Assembly: GCF_938045205.1 (NCBI RefSeq)
Contig: NZ_CALIMY010000110.1
Location: forward strand, 1-10,680
Source: an uncultured Campylobacter sp.
GTDB lineage: Bacteria > Campylobacterota > Campylobacteria > Campylobacterales > Campylobacteraceae
Length of the DNA: 10,680 bases
Reading direction: 5' to 3'
The position numbers were made by a program, and so were the translations under genes. The notes under the pieces are model-generated. The model made no database searches and was not told the DNA's origin. It saw only the letters and a program-made list of their open reading frames with translations. Positions 1 to 6,301 of this stretch are shown piece by piece (the stretch's first letter is position 1; the number at the start of each line of letters is the position of its first letter).

Positions 1-4
1 AGAC

Positions 5-1063
5 GTGAGTTTAAATTTTAGCAAAACCATATATTGGGATATAAATTCTCGCTGCAACCAAAACGCAGACGAGATCATTATAGCCGAAAGCGATACGAGG
101 CACTCTATAGTTTGCCCCGGAAATAACAACGTCTATATTTTGGCGGGCGGCAGAAGCGATGTGAAAGACCCATGGGGAAACGATATCTTTGTAATGGGCG
201 AGAACGATGATAAAATTTCAAAAAGCTGGGGTACAAATATATTTATATTCGGCAAAAGATGGGGGCATGATAAGATAGAAATCGGCGATTCTAGGATAAA
301 TCCGGCGTCAAACCCCGAATACAAAAACGAATTTCCTTACGAGTTTAGCCACTTTTTCATCTTTGATAGTGGGGTTAAAAAGGATGATTTAGTTTTTAAC
401 TTTAACAAGATAATAAATTTAAAAACAAACGACTCTATAGAACTTACGGATTTTAACGGCATAAATTTGATTTTTAAAGACGAGCCGGGTAAATACTATG
501 GTACAAATTTATTAAAGGAGATTTACGACGAAAGCTCTCCCGTTGCACCCAAAACCGAAGAGAGATTGAGTGCGGATGAGATACAAACGCTGCTTCACAA
601 AACGGCATATTCAGACAACGCCGAAGATGCTAAAAAATACTGCGAAATGGGCGGCGATCCGAATTTTAAAGGTCATGAAAATACCACTCCCATCGAAATG
701 GCGGTAATGTTAGGTAGCGAAAATTCGCTTCGCGCGATGCTAGAGTGCGCAAAAAGACTGACTGATAGCGCAATGATGATGAGCGTATTTGGAAGCCAAC
801 ACGACGATGAGAAGAGTTTTAGGCTCGTAAAGCTTTTAGAAAAATACGGCGGAAATTTTAAAGCAAAGGATAGGGATGGTTGCTCCATGGTAAATTATGC
901 GGCAAGTTCTCATAGTCTAGAAATCGTAAAATATCTAGTAGAAAGAGGCGCCGATCCAAAAGCTAGATGTTCTCATAACCAAAGCGTAATTCCATCGGAT
1001 TGGGCAAGGAAAAATGAGGATAAAAGAGTATATGAGTATCTAAAAAGCCTAGAAGCCAAATAA
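5..1063 (+). CDS. RTX-like beta-roll plus ankyrin-repeat protein (start may lie upstream)
   Basis: Protein of 352 residues if the GTG at 5 is the start. No stop separates that GTG from the window edge, so the true start could lie outside. Residues about 38-95 contain Gly/Asn/Asp-rich strands such as GNDIFVMGENDDKI and GTNIFIFGKRWGHDKI, which resemble the calcium-binding beta-roll of RTX/hemolysin-type proteins but are degenerate. Residues about 115-165 (FIFDSGVKKDDLVF) resemble the segment that follows such rolls. Residues about 190-350 form at least three ankyrin-type repeats; the clearest is at 290-320 (DGCSMVNYAA, then EIVKYLVERGADPKA, close to the ankyrin consensus). I see no signal peptide or membrane segment, so it is probably cytoplasmic, or secreted by a non-Sec route. 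Ankyrin proteins often serve as immunity or adaptor proteins beside secreted toxins; here that is only a guess because the upstream neighbour is not visible. The gene is complete at its 3' end and is closed by a hairpin. Confidence 0.75.
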   Translation: MSLNFSKTIYWDINSRCNQNADEIIIAESDTRHSIVCPGNNNVYILAGGRSDVKDPWGNDIFVMGENDDKISKSWGTNIFIFGKRWGHDKIEIGDSRINPASNPEYKNEFPYEFSHFFIFDSGVKKDDLVFNFNKIINLKTNDSIELTDFNGINLIFKDEPGKYYGTNLLKEIYDESSPVAPKTEERLSADEIQTLLHKTAYSDNAEDAKKYCEMGGDPNFKGHENTTPIEMAVMLGSENSLRAMLECAKRLTDSAMMMSVFGSQHDDEKSFRLVKLLEKYGGNFKAKDRDGCSMVNYAASSHSLEIVKYLVERGADPKARCSHNQSVIPSDWARKNEDKRVYEYLKSLEAK

Positions 1064-1086
1064 AAGCTATGCTAAATTTGGCTTCT
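1051..1086 (+). terminator. Hairpin overlapping the stop codon of the ankyrin gene
   Basis: AGAAGCCAAAT (1051-1061) is perfectly complementary to ATTTGGCTTCT (1076-1086). The 14-nt loop can itself close with an AGC/GCT pair. The stem spans the TAA stop. The following bases (TTATCGTTT) are only moderately T-rich, so this is a plausible but not textbook intrinsic terminator. Confidence 0.55.
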
Positions 1087-1330
1087 TTATCGTTTGCTTT
1101 GAATCAGCGCGATAAAATTATTGGCGTTTTTGATGCTGATAGCAAGGCGCAGCAAGCTTTTATGATATCGATTTGGCTTATGGCTGCAACGACGGAACTT
1201 ATTTATGTGCCATCTAGAATGGGCGGCATATCGGACTCTCTATAGCACCAAGATTTGCGGCTATGCCAAAAAGCTTTAAGTTTTCGGCGAAAATTTTATT
1301 TTGCATTATTTTTGCAGAAAATATATAATT
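1069..1330. pseudogene. Possible decayed coding remnant; otherwise gene-free
   Basis: No intact gene is supported here. On the plus strand a 58-codon frame (ATG 1069 to TAG 1243-1245) starts inside the terminator loop and has no ribosome binding site. Shifting frame near 1240 would extend it with a protein-like sequence (IAPRFAAMPKSFKFSAKILF). The complementary strand also reads protein-like (GIAANLGAI, then ESDMPPILDGT and ISSVVAAISQIDIIKACCAL), but it is broken by two in-frame stops and needs one frameshift near 1243. Smooth reading across a shift on both strands suggests a degenerated gene whose strand I cannot decide. I do not recognise the family. Chance composition could give the same picture. 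Confidence 0.2.
1301..1329 (+). promoter_or_regulatory. Sigma70 promoter for the tRNA-Glu gene
   Basis: TTGCAT at 1301-1306 and a perfect TATAAT at 1324-1329 are separated by 17 bases. The predicted transcript start is near 1336, leaving about 44 nt of leader before the mature tRNA 5' end. Confidence 0.65.
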
Positions 1331-1379
1331 TAATCCAAAATTTATATACACTTCGCTATTATCTTATTTTTAATTTCGC

Positions 1380-1454
1380 GGCCCACTCGTCTAGTGGTTA
1401 GGACGCTGGCCTCTCACGCCGGTAACAGGAGTTCAAATCTCCTGTGGGTCACCA
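1380..1454 (+). tRNA. tRNA-Glu (anticodon CTC)
   Basis: A 75-base cloverleaf can be drawn. The acceptor stem GGCCCAC pairs with GTGGGTC (one G-U), followed by discriminator A and an encoded CCA (1452-1454). The anticodon stem CTGGC/GCCGG encloses the loop CTCTCAC, giving anticodon CTC, which reads GAG. The T stem AGGAG/CTCCT encloses TTCAAAT. The CGTCTAG...GGTTAGGACG D arm is typical of bacterial tRNA-Glu. It decodes GAG only. Many small epsilonproteobacterial genomes rely on the TTC-anticodon isoacceptor, so a CTC species fits a genome with GC-rich genes such as those just downstream. The T loop reads TTCAAAT rather than the usual TTCGAAT or TTCRANY form with G at that position, a mild variation within the allowed range. 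Confidence 0.95.
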
Positions 1455-1575
1455 TTTCGTTGCTTAAAATCAATTAAAATTTTCTAGCATTTAGCTGCCT
1501 GCCCTTGAAATTTAAGACCTTATTTGTTTTTGTAATATGTTGATTAAAATTTCATCATATTTTTACCGAGGCTAA

Positions 1576-1617
1576 TTGATCTAGAATGAAAGTCGCGCGA
1601 ATTAAAATTTAGATCAA
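1576..1617. repeat. Inverted repeat downstream of the lipoprotein gene
   Basis: TTGATCTA (1576-1583) and TAGATCAA (1610-1617) are perfect inverted copies around a 26-base spacer that contains the small palindrome TCGCGCGA. It lies 17 bases past the lipoprotein stop on the minus strand, so it may help end the bioB transcript. It lacks a T run and has a long loop, so a terminator role is weakly supported. The rest of 1455-1633 is AT-rich and shows no gene. Confidence 0.35.
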
Positions 1618-1633
1618 ATTGTAAAATTCACGG

Positions 1634-2059
1634 CTAAATCCTACCGCTACTTATATTTTCCAGATTGCGCAGCCTATTCCAGTTCTGCTCGTTTTGTAAA
1701 TTTCGCATATTTTGTCGCTGCTGCATCTGCCCCAGCTGCTGCTGCGTTTGCTGTTGCATTAGGCTTTGCTGCGTGGCTATATACTGCTGCTGCGCTCTTT
1801 GCTGAGCTTGCGCACTATTCGCCCTAAATGAATTAAACGCGTCTTGCGATGCCGCTTGCTCTTGCACTGCCCGCGCGGCTTCGGCTTTGATTTTTTGCCG
1901 TTTTGCACAGCGGTTTGGCTGCTCCTTATTTAGCGAGCTTGCGACGTCGCATCTGCTCGCGCCTGTTGCAAATAAGGCCTCCTTGCCGTCCTGCGAGAGC
2001 GGCGAGCAACCGCAAAGCAATACGACTAAAATCAAGGCAGAGAAAAATTTTAATTTCAC
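1634..2059 (-). CDS. Small Gln-rich lipoprotein
   Basis: A 141-residue protein with a lipoprotein signal peptide: basic start MKLKFF, hydrophobic core to residue 15, then lipobox LCGC with the lipidated Cys at 18. Ser at +2 favours outer-membrane sorting by the E. coli Lol rule. After residue 60 the chain is Ala/Gln-rich and charged, with Gln runs at about 85-117, and probably forms a long helix or coiled coil. Three further Cys occur early on (16 in the signal; 37 and 51 in the mature part). The start is GTG (2057-2059) with GAG about 8 bases upstream; the only nearby ATG is followed at once by a stop. It begins 39 bases after the bioB stop on the same strand with no visible terminator, so it is probably co-transcribed. 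No family recognised. The Gln repeats are encoded by repeated CTG/TTG-like triplets on the plus strand and may vary in number between strains. Confidence 0.75.
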   Translation of the reverse strand: MKLKFFSALILVVLLCGCSPLSQDGKEALFATGASRCDVASSLNKEQPNRCAKRQKIKAEAARAVQEQAASQDAFNSFRANSAQAQQRAQQQYIATQQSLMQQQTQQQLGQMQQRQNMRNLQNEQNWNRLRNLENISSGRI

Positions 2060-2098
2060 AATTACATCTCAAATTTTATCTTTAATTCCCGACCAACG

Positions 2099-3091
2099 CT
2101 AATCCGCGCCCTTTGCGAGGTCGAATCCGCACTGCGCTACAAGCGCCTTATCGCTTGCGATGCTATCGCCGGTAGTGGTTAGGAAATTGCCCGTAAGCGC
2201 CGAGTTGATGCCGCATCCAAGCGCTGTGCGCACGTGCTCGCCCAAATTTCGCCTGCCGCCTGCGAAGCGCAGATACGCGCGCGGCAAGATAAAGCGGTAG
2301 ATCGCGATCGATTTTAAAATTTCATCGTGCGCTAGCGGCGCGGCGTCTTGCAGCGGAGTGCCCTTGATCGGGGTCAGGATATTGATCGGCACGGAGCTGA
2401 CGCCCAGCTCTCGCAGTTGCAGCGCCATATCGATGCGATCCTCCATGCCCTCGCCCAGCCCAAAAATCCCGCCGCTACATACGTCAAGCCCTACAGCGCG
2501 GCAATTCTCGATAGTTTGGATGCGGTCGTCGTAGCTGTGCGTCGTGCAGATCTGCGGATAAAATTTTCGCGAAGTCTCGAGATTATGATGATAGGTCTGC
2601 ACGCCGCTCGCTTTAAGCAGCGCCAGCGCGGGCTTTGAAGCGATCCCCAGCGAGGCGCACAGATGCAGCCGCGTTTCGCTTCGCAGCCGCTCATAGATCG
2701 CGCAGTATGCCTTAAGATCGGAGCTTTTTTGAGAAATTCCGCGCCCGCTGGCGACGAGCGAAAAGCGGTGCGTCTGCTCGGCTTCGTTTGCAAGCGCGGC
2801 GCTTAGCACTTGCCGCTCGCTCAAAATTCCGTAAGTCTCGCAGCCCGTGTTAAAATGCGCCGACTGCGCGCAGTATTTGCAGTCCTCGCTACAGCGCCCC
2901 GATTTTACGTTTATGATCGTGCAGAGATTAAATTTATCGCCGCAAAACTCGCGTCTGATCTCATCCGCCGCCGCAAAAAGCGCGCCCAGATCCTTGCACT
3001 GCGCCAGCTCTAGCGCCTGCTGCTTTACAATCTCGCAGCCCGCCGTCACGCGATCTTTCAGCGCGCAAACATAAGCTTTATCTATCAGCAT
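2099..3091 (-). CDS. bioB: Biotin synthase (radical SAM), clostridial-type sequence
   Basis: Catalyses the last step of biotin synthesis: sulfur insertion into dethiobiotin by radical SAM chemistry, in the cytoplasm. In the 330 residues the SAM cluster motif CSEDCKYC supplies Cys 67, 71 and 74. The segments NHNLETS-like (YHHNLETSRKFYPQICTTH, about 167-185), DVCSGGIFGLGE (about 203-213) and YLRFAGGR (about 273-280) are BioB hallmarks. Compared by memory with E. coli, Cys145 and Cys205 and Arg275 match auxiliary-cluster ligands Cys128, Cys188 and Arg260, but the E. coli Cys97 position is Ser111 (RFSLVASGRG). An extra Cys57 precedes the SAM motif. The wording (LCTIINVKSGRCSEDC, INILTPIKGTPL) is closer to what I recall of Clostridium BioB than of C. 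jejuni or H. pylori BioB. The ATG at 3089-3091 follows AAGGA at very short spacing. Much more GC-rich than genes further along. Confidence 0.92.
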   Translation of the reverse strand: MLIDKAYVCALKDRVTAGCEIVKQQALELAQCKDLGALFAAADEIRREFCGDKFNLCTIINVKSGRCSEDCKYCAQSAHFNTGCETYGILSERQVLSAALANEAEQTHRFSLVASGRGISQKSSDLKAYCAIYERLRSETRLHLCASLGIASKPALALLKASGVQTYHHNLETSRKFYPQICTTHSYDDRIQTIENCRAVGLDVCSGGIFGLGEGMEDRIDMALQLRELGVSSVPINILTPIKGTPLQDAAPLAHDEILKSIAIYRFILPRAYLRFAGGRRNLGEHVRTALGCGINSALTGNFLTTTGDSIASDKALVAQCGFDLAKGAD

Positions 3092-3116
3092 TCATCCTTT
3101 TTGATAAAAATGCGTA

Positions 3117-3145
3117 ATTATACAACGCTAAATTTAAAGCAAAGC
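3117..3145 (-). promoter_or_regulatory. Probable bioB promoter
   Basis: On the minus strand a perfect TATAAT (3122-3117) lies 25 bases from the bioB ATG. A weak -35 (GCTTTG at 3145-3140, 17-base spacing) precedes it. The predicted start near 3110 gives a leader of about 19 nt. Confidence 0.5.
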
Positions 3146-3146
3146 C

Positions 3147-3194
3147 CGCGCGTGAAATTTTGATGCAGGAATTTTACGCTAAAAATTTCGCGCG
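3147..3194. repeat. Inverted repeat between bioB and mnmG
   Basis: CGCGCGTGAAATTTT (3147-3161) faces AAAATTTCGCGCG (3182-3194), complementary except for a two-base TG insertion, with a 20-base spacer. It lies just upstream of the bioB promoter. Confidence 0.45.
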
Positions 3195-3205
3195 GAATTT
3201 TACGC
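3168..3205. repeat. 12-bp direct repeat
   Basis: GGAATTTTACGC occurs at 3168-3179 and again at 3194-3205, 26 bases apart. The second copy runs directly into the C9 tract. It could be a duplication scar or a paired binding site. Confidence 0.55.
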
Positions 3206-3213
3206 CCCCCCCC
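3205..3213. repeat. Homopolymeric C9 tract
   Basis: Nine consecutive C at 3205-3213 in the bioB-mnmG intergenic region, G9 when read toward bioB. Tracts of this length in Campylobacter are prone to slippage and underlie phase variation, usually inside genes, sometimes upstream of them. Here it lies about 60 bases upstream of the proposed bioB -35 and about 113 bases before the mnmG start. Confidence 0.8.
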
Positions 3214-3326
3214 GCCGATTTTGTGCCGCGATTTTTACGGACGGCTAGTCTGCGTCATCTGCACGCGATTTATCGTTTTGAAATTTTATTTTAGCTAAAA
3301 TTGCGGCTTTAATTTAAAGGCAAAAA

Positions 3327-5219
3327 ATGAAATACGACGTTATCGTTGTGGGTGGCGGGCACGCGGGTATCGAGGCAAGCTTAGCCGCCGCAAAAATGGG
3401 CGCAAAGACGCTGTTAATTACGATCTTGGCCGAACAGATCGGCGCTGCGAGCTGTAACCCCGCAATCGGCGGCCTTGCTAAGGGACATCTGGTAAAGGAG
3501 ATCGACGCGCTGGGCGGTCAGATGGGGCTTGCGGCGGATGTATGCGGGCTGCAGTTTAGAATTTTAAACGAGAGCAAGGGCCCCGCCGTGCGCGGCTCGC
3601 GCGCTCAGATCGATATGGATGAATACCGCATCTATATGCGAAATTTGCTGCTAAACACGCAGGGGCTGGACGTCAGCCAGGAGATCGCGAGCGAAATTTT
3701 AACCCGCGAGCAAGGCGGCGCTCTGCGCGTTTGCGGCGTAAAGAGCCATCTTGGCAACGTTTATGAGACCGAGCATCTGATAATCACCGCCGGCACCTTT
3801 TTAAACGGGCTAATTCACGTAGGCGAGAACAAGCTGCAAGCGGGGCGCGTGGGCGAGCTGGCGAGCGTCGAGCTAGCCGAATCGCTGCGAAGTCTGGGGC
3901 TGCAAATGGGGCGGCTAAAGACGGGCACCTGCCCAAGGATCGATGCTAAGACGATCGATTTTAGCGTGCTTGAGCGCCAAGACGGTGACGCGGATCCGCG
4001 CGCTTTTAGCTTTCGCAGCAAAAATTTTGCGCCGAAGCAGCTTGCTTGCTTCATCGCTTATACGAACGAACGAACGCACGAGATCATCCGCGAAAATTTC
4101 GCCCGCGCGCCGATGTTTACGGGACAAATTTCAAGCACGGGCCCGCGCTACTGCCCGAGCATCGAGACTAAAATTTATGAATTTCCAAATCGCGACCGCC
4201 ACCACGTCTTCGTCGAGCCGCAGACGCGCGAGGCTACGGAGTATTACGTAAACGGCCTTTCTACGAGCCTTCCTTACGACGTGCAGATTGCGTTTTTGCG
4301 CACGATCAGAGGCTTTGAAAATGCAAAAATCGTCCGCCCGGGCTATGCGATCGAGTACGATTTCATTGATCCTACCGAGCTTAAACACAGCCTCGAGACC
4401 AAAAAGATCCGCGGGCTGTTTTTAGCAGGCCAGATCAACGGTACCACCGGCTACGAGGAGGCTGCGGCGCAGGGGCTGATGGCGGGCATCAACGCCGTGC
4501 TTGATTTGCGCGGGCGGCAGCCTCTGATTTTGCGTAGGGATGAGGCGTATATCGGCGTTTTGATCGACGATCTGGTTACCAAGGGCACGAACGAGCCCTA
4601 TCGAATGTTTACTTCGCGTGCGGAATTTCGCCTGCTGCTGCGCGAGGGCAACGCCGTGCTGCGCCTAAGCGAATACGGCCGCGAGATCGGGCTTTTAGAC
4701 GAGGTGAGCTACGAGAGGGCGAGCAAATTTAAGCTCGATGTGGAAAGCGGAATGGAATTTTTACTAAAAACGCAGATTACCCCTTCGAAACAGACGCTTA
4801 GCCTGCTGCAAAGTATCGGCGCAGAGCCCATTTCGCAAAGCTGTAGCTTGCAAAAAATCGTAGCCAAAAGCGGCTTTTCAAAGGCGGGCCTGCTTGCTCT
4901 GGCGCCGCATTTTGAGGGCTTTGGCGATGAAGTTTTGGATGAAATTTTAACGCAGTGCAAGTATTATTTCTACATCGCGATGCAGCGCGCCGAGGTCGAG
5001 AGAATGAAAGGGTTGCTTGGCGTCGCGATCCCGCCACAGATCGATTTTAGCAAGATCGGAGGGCTTAGCAACGAGATCGTGCAGAAGCTAAATCGCTTCG
5101 CGCCGCCGACGCTTTTTGCCGCGAGCGAGATCAGCGGCGTAACGCCCGCCGCGATCGATATTTTGCATATCTACATCAAGCAAAATTTTGGCGATAAGCT
5201 TGGGATAAAGCGAGAATAG
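3327..5219 (+). CDS. mnmG: tRNA uridine-5-carboxymethylaminomethyl modification enzyme MnmG (GidA)
   Basis: FAD-dependent partner of MnmE. Together they install the (carboxymethyl)aminomethyl group on wobble U34 of tRNAs, in the cytoplasm. At 630 residues it is the normal length. The N-terminal dinucleotide-binding motif VIVVGGGHAGIEAS is at 6-19. Conserved Cys43 (ASCNPAIGGL) and Cys276 match the two important cysteines I recall from E. coli (47 and 277). Both family signatures are intact: GPRYCPSIETK (272-282) and AGQINGTTGYEEAAAQG (367-383). The C-terminal helical region after about 480 is the MnmE/tRNA-interacting part. ATG at 3327 follows AAAGG with suitable spacing. It is divergent from bioB and no clear promoter stands out; TAAAAT at 3296-3301 is a weak -10 candidate. 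A (ACGA)3-like tetranucleotide run near 4064 lies in the coding frame and is short. Confidence 0.97.
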   Translation: MKYDVIVVGGGHAGIEASLAAAKMGAKTLLITILAEQIGAASCNPAIGGLAKGHLVKEIDALGGQMGLAADVCGLQFRILNESKGPAVRGSRAQIDMDEYRIYMRNLLLNTQGLDVSQEIASEILTREQGGALRVCGVKSHLGNVYETEHLIITAGTFLNGLIHVGENKLQAGRVGELASVELAESLRSLGLQMGRLKTGTCPRIDAKTIDFSVLERQDGDADPRAFSFRSKNFAPKQLACFIAYTNERTHEIIRENFARAPMFTGQISSTGPRYCPSIETKIYEFPNRDRHHVFVEPQTREATEYYVNGLSTSLPYDVQIAFLRTIRGFENAKIVRPGYAIEYDFIDPTELKHSLETKKIRGLFLAGQINGTTGYEEAAAQGLMAGINAVLDLRGRQPLILRRDEAYIGVLIDDLVTKGTNEPYRMFTSRAEFRLLLREGNAVLRLSEYGREIGLLDEVSYERASKFKLDVESGMEFLLKTQITPSKQTLSLLQSIGAEPISQSCSLQKIVAKSGFSKAGLLALAPHFEGFGDEVLDEILTQCKYYFYIAMQRAEVERMKGLLGVAIPPQIDFSKIGGLSNEIVQKLNRFAPPTLFAASEISGVTPAAIDILHIYIKQNFGDKLGIKRE

Positions 5220-5220
5220 A

Positions 5221-5307
5221 ATGCTAAAGTATAAAAGGCTTAATAAAGTAATTTTAAAATTTATAGTGAAAAATCTGGACGATATTTTAAAATATGTTTC
5301 AGTTTGA
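5221..5307 (+). CDS. Possible 28-residue ORF between mnmG and the orphan gene
   Basis: ATG at 5221 begins one base after the mnmG stop codon; the frame ends at TGA 5305-5307, overlapping the next ORF by 14 bases in another frame. It reads MLKYKRLNKVILKFIVKNLD and onward, Lys/Ile-rich. No clear ribosome binding site. Two readings are possible: a tiny leader ORF that couples translation to the next gene, or the true N-terminus of that gene cut off by a frameshift near 5290-5305. It is also short enough to be chance. Confidence 0.25.
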   Translation: MLKYKRLNKVILKFIVKNLDDILKYVSV

Positions 5308-5719
5308 ACTAAAACTATGTTTTGATAATTACGCCAATAGTAAATTTAGATTCATTGTCAAGAATTGCTCAAAAAATACTTTTTTTTACATACGGTATGT
5401 CGCCGAAATTCTTTTTTATTCACTTCCCGGTTCAAAATTATTTCTCGAACAGCATAAATTAAAGGACGCGGCCGACAACAACATTCAAGAATTAGGTTTT
5501 AGTATTGACACCTCAGGAATAAACAACATATTCATATTAAAAGACGTTATACGAGAAGAAGAAATACCTACTATTTTTGAAGAAATAGTCGAACGATATA
5601 TAGACGGCATTAAATATCTAAATTGTTTTAAATTTGAGCTACTAAACTACAGATATAAAAGAGAGATCCATTGCTTTTTGCTAAAATTGATAAGAGAAAA
5701 TCCGCTTAACTTATCTTGA
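5294..5719 (+). CDS. Hypothetical AT-rich orphan protein
   Basis: A 141-residue protein beginning MFQFELKLCFDNYANSKFRF. It is rich in Phe, Tyr, Ile, Lys and Asn, with no signal peptide and no clear membrane helix. The pattern of alternating beta-like (1-50) and helix-like (100-135, EEIPTIFEEIVERYIDGIKY) stretches suggests a small alpha/beta cytoplasmic protein. I do not recognise it. Codon use is strongly A/T at third positions, in sharp contrast to mnmG immediately upstream, which points to separate acquisition. A stop (TAA 5288-5290) lies two codons before the ATG and there is no good ribosome binding site, so translation may depend on coupling to the small frame at 5221. It is followed by a hairpin shared with the convergent cytochrome gene. 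Its size and composition are those of many toxin-immunity or mobile-island orphans, but nothing specific supports that. Confidence 0.55.
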   Translation: MFQFELKLCFDNYANSKFRFIVKNCSKNTFFYIRYVAEILFYSLPGSKLFLEQHKLKDAADNNIQELGFSIDTSGINNIFILKDVIREEEIPTIFEEIVERYIDGIKYLNCFKFELLNYRYKREIHCFLLKLIRENPLNLS

Positions 5720-5744
5720 GCTATTTATATTTACAGAGGAGATA

Positions 5745-5768
5745 AATCCGCCCCGAGCGAGGCGGATT
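5745..5768. terminator. Hairpin between convergent genes
   Basis: AATCCGCC (5745-5752) pairs perfectly with GGCGGATT (5761-5768) around an 8-base loop. On the plus strand it is followed by AAAGATTATTTTT; on the minus strand by TTATCTCCTC. It sits between the stop of the orphan gene (5719) and the stop of the cytochrome gene (5774), so it probably serves both directions, better for the plus strand. Confidence 0.7.
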
Positions 5769-5773
5769 AAAGA

Positions 5774-6301
5774 TTATTTTTCGCTAGGCGGATACATCTT
5801 CCAGCTACTATCTACTTTCCAGTCTATCGGGTGGCAAGACATACAAGTATTTAGCTTTTGCGGATGATGCACTGCGTGACATGATTGGCACTGAAGCATT
5901 TCATTGTCTCTATTATGGACACCATTATGCGGGTTAGACAAACCATAGTGCGTAGTCTTTTTCCTGATATCGTCTATCTTATGACAGCTGGTGCACTGCT
6001 CGTTTGTAAATCCTCTTTGTTTTGTTGGCATCTCAAAATCGCCCATCGCATACATCCTGACCTCGTTTAGTTGCTCACCTATGGTTGGTGTATGACAGTC
6101 GTGGCATGTTACATTTGCGTCGTTATGCTTTTTAGCTAGCAAATTTCCTTTTGTATAGGAGTCGTACTCTGGCTGCATGTTGTGACACAAGATACAAAAT
6201 TCAGCCTTGTGGCTAGCTGCTTGTACCTGGTGAAACGCTATAAAACCTATGACAGCAGCTACTATTAGTCCTATTATCGTATATTTTCTTCTCTTGCTCA
6301 T
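5774..6301 (-). CDS. Membrane-anchored pentaheme c-type cytochrome, NapC/NirT/NrfH family
   Basis: Probable quinol dehydrogenase that passes electrons from the membrane menaquinol pool to the periplasmic flavoprotein encoded just upstream. The protein has 175 residues from ATG 6299-6301. Residues 8-24 are one hydrophobic segment after the basic MSKRRK, an uncleaved signal anchor that places the rest in the periplasm. Five CxxCH haem-binding motifs follow, with Cys at 36/39, 66/69, 103/106, 138/141 and 153/156. The first, CILCHNMQPEY, has the Met spacing typical of NapC/NrfH haem 1. Classic NrfH and CymA of similar size carry four. The start is fixed by AAAGGAG seven bases upstream and by the ATGA overlap with the flavoprotein stop; the longer frame reaching to 6364 reads through the reductase C-terminus and has no membrane-protein logic. 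Last gene of the operon. Confidence 0.9.
   Translation of the reverse strand: MSKRRKYTIIGLIVAAVIGFIAFHQVQAASHKAEFCILCHNMQPEYDSYTKGNLLAKKHNDANVTCHDCHTPTIGEQLNEVRMYAMGDFEMPTKQRGFTNEQCTSCHKIDDIRKKTTHYGLSNPHNGVHNRDNEMLQCQSCHAVHHPQKLNTCMSCHPIDWKVDSSWKMYPPSEK

Noticed and set aside
2348..3074. Overlapping open frames on both strands inside bioB
   Set aside because: Shadows of a GC-rich gene; compositions rich in Arg/Ala with no family resemblance.
4062..4080. Tetranucleotide ACGA/AACG run within mnmG as a phase-variation tract
   Set aside because: Only about three units and it encodes conserved-looking sequence in an essential-type modification gene; too short to be a likely contingency locus.
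3815..5037. Open frames antisense or out of frame within mnmG
   Set aside because: mnmG is intact with both family signatures; the others are compositional by-products.
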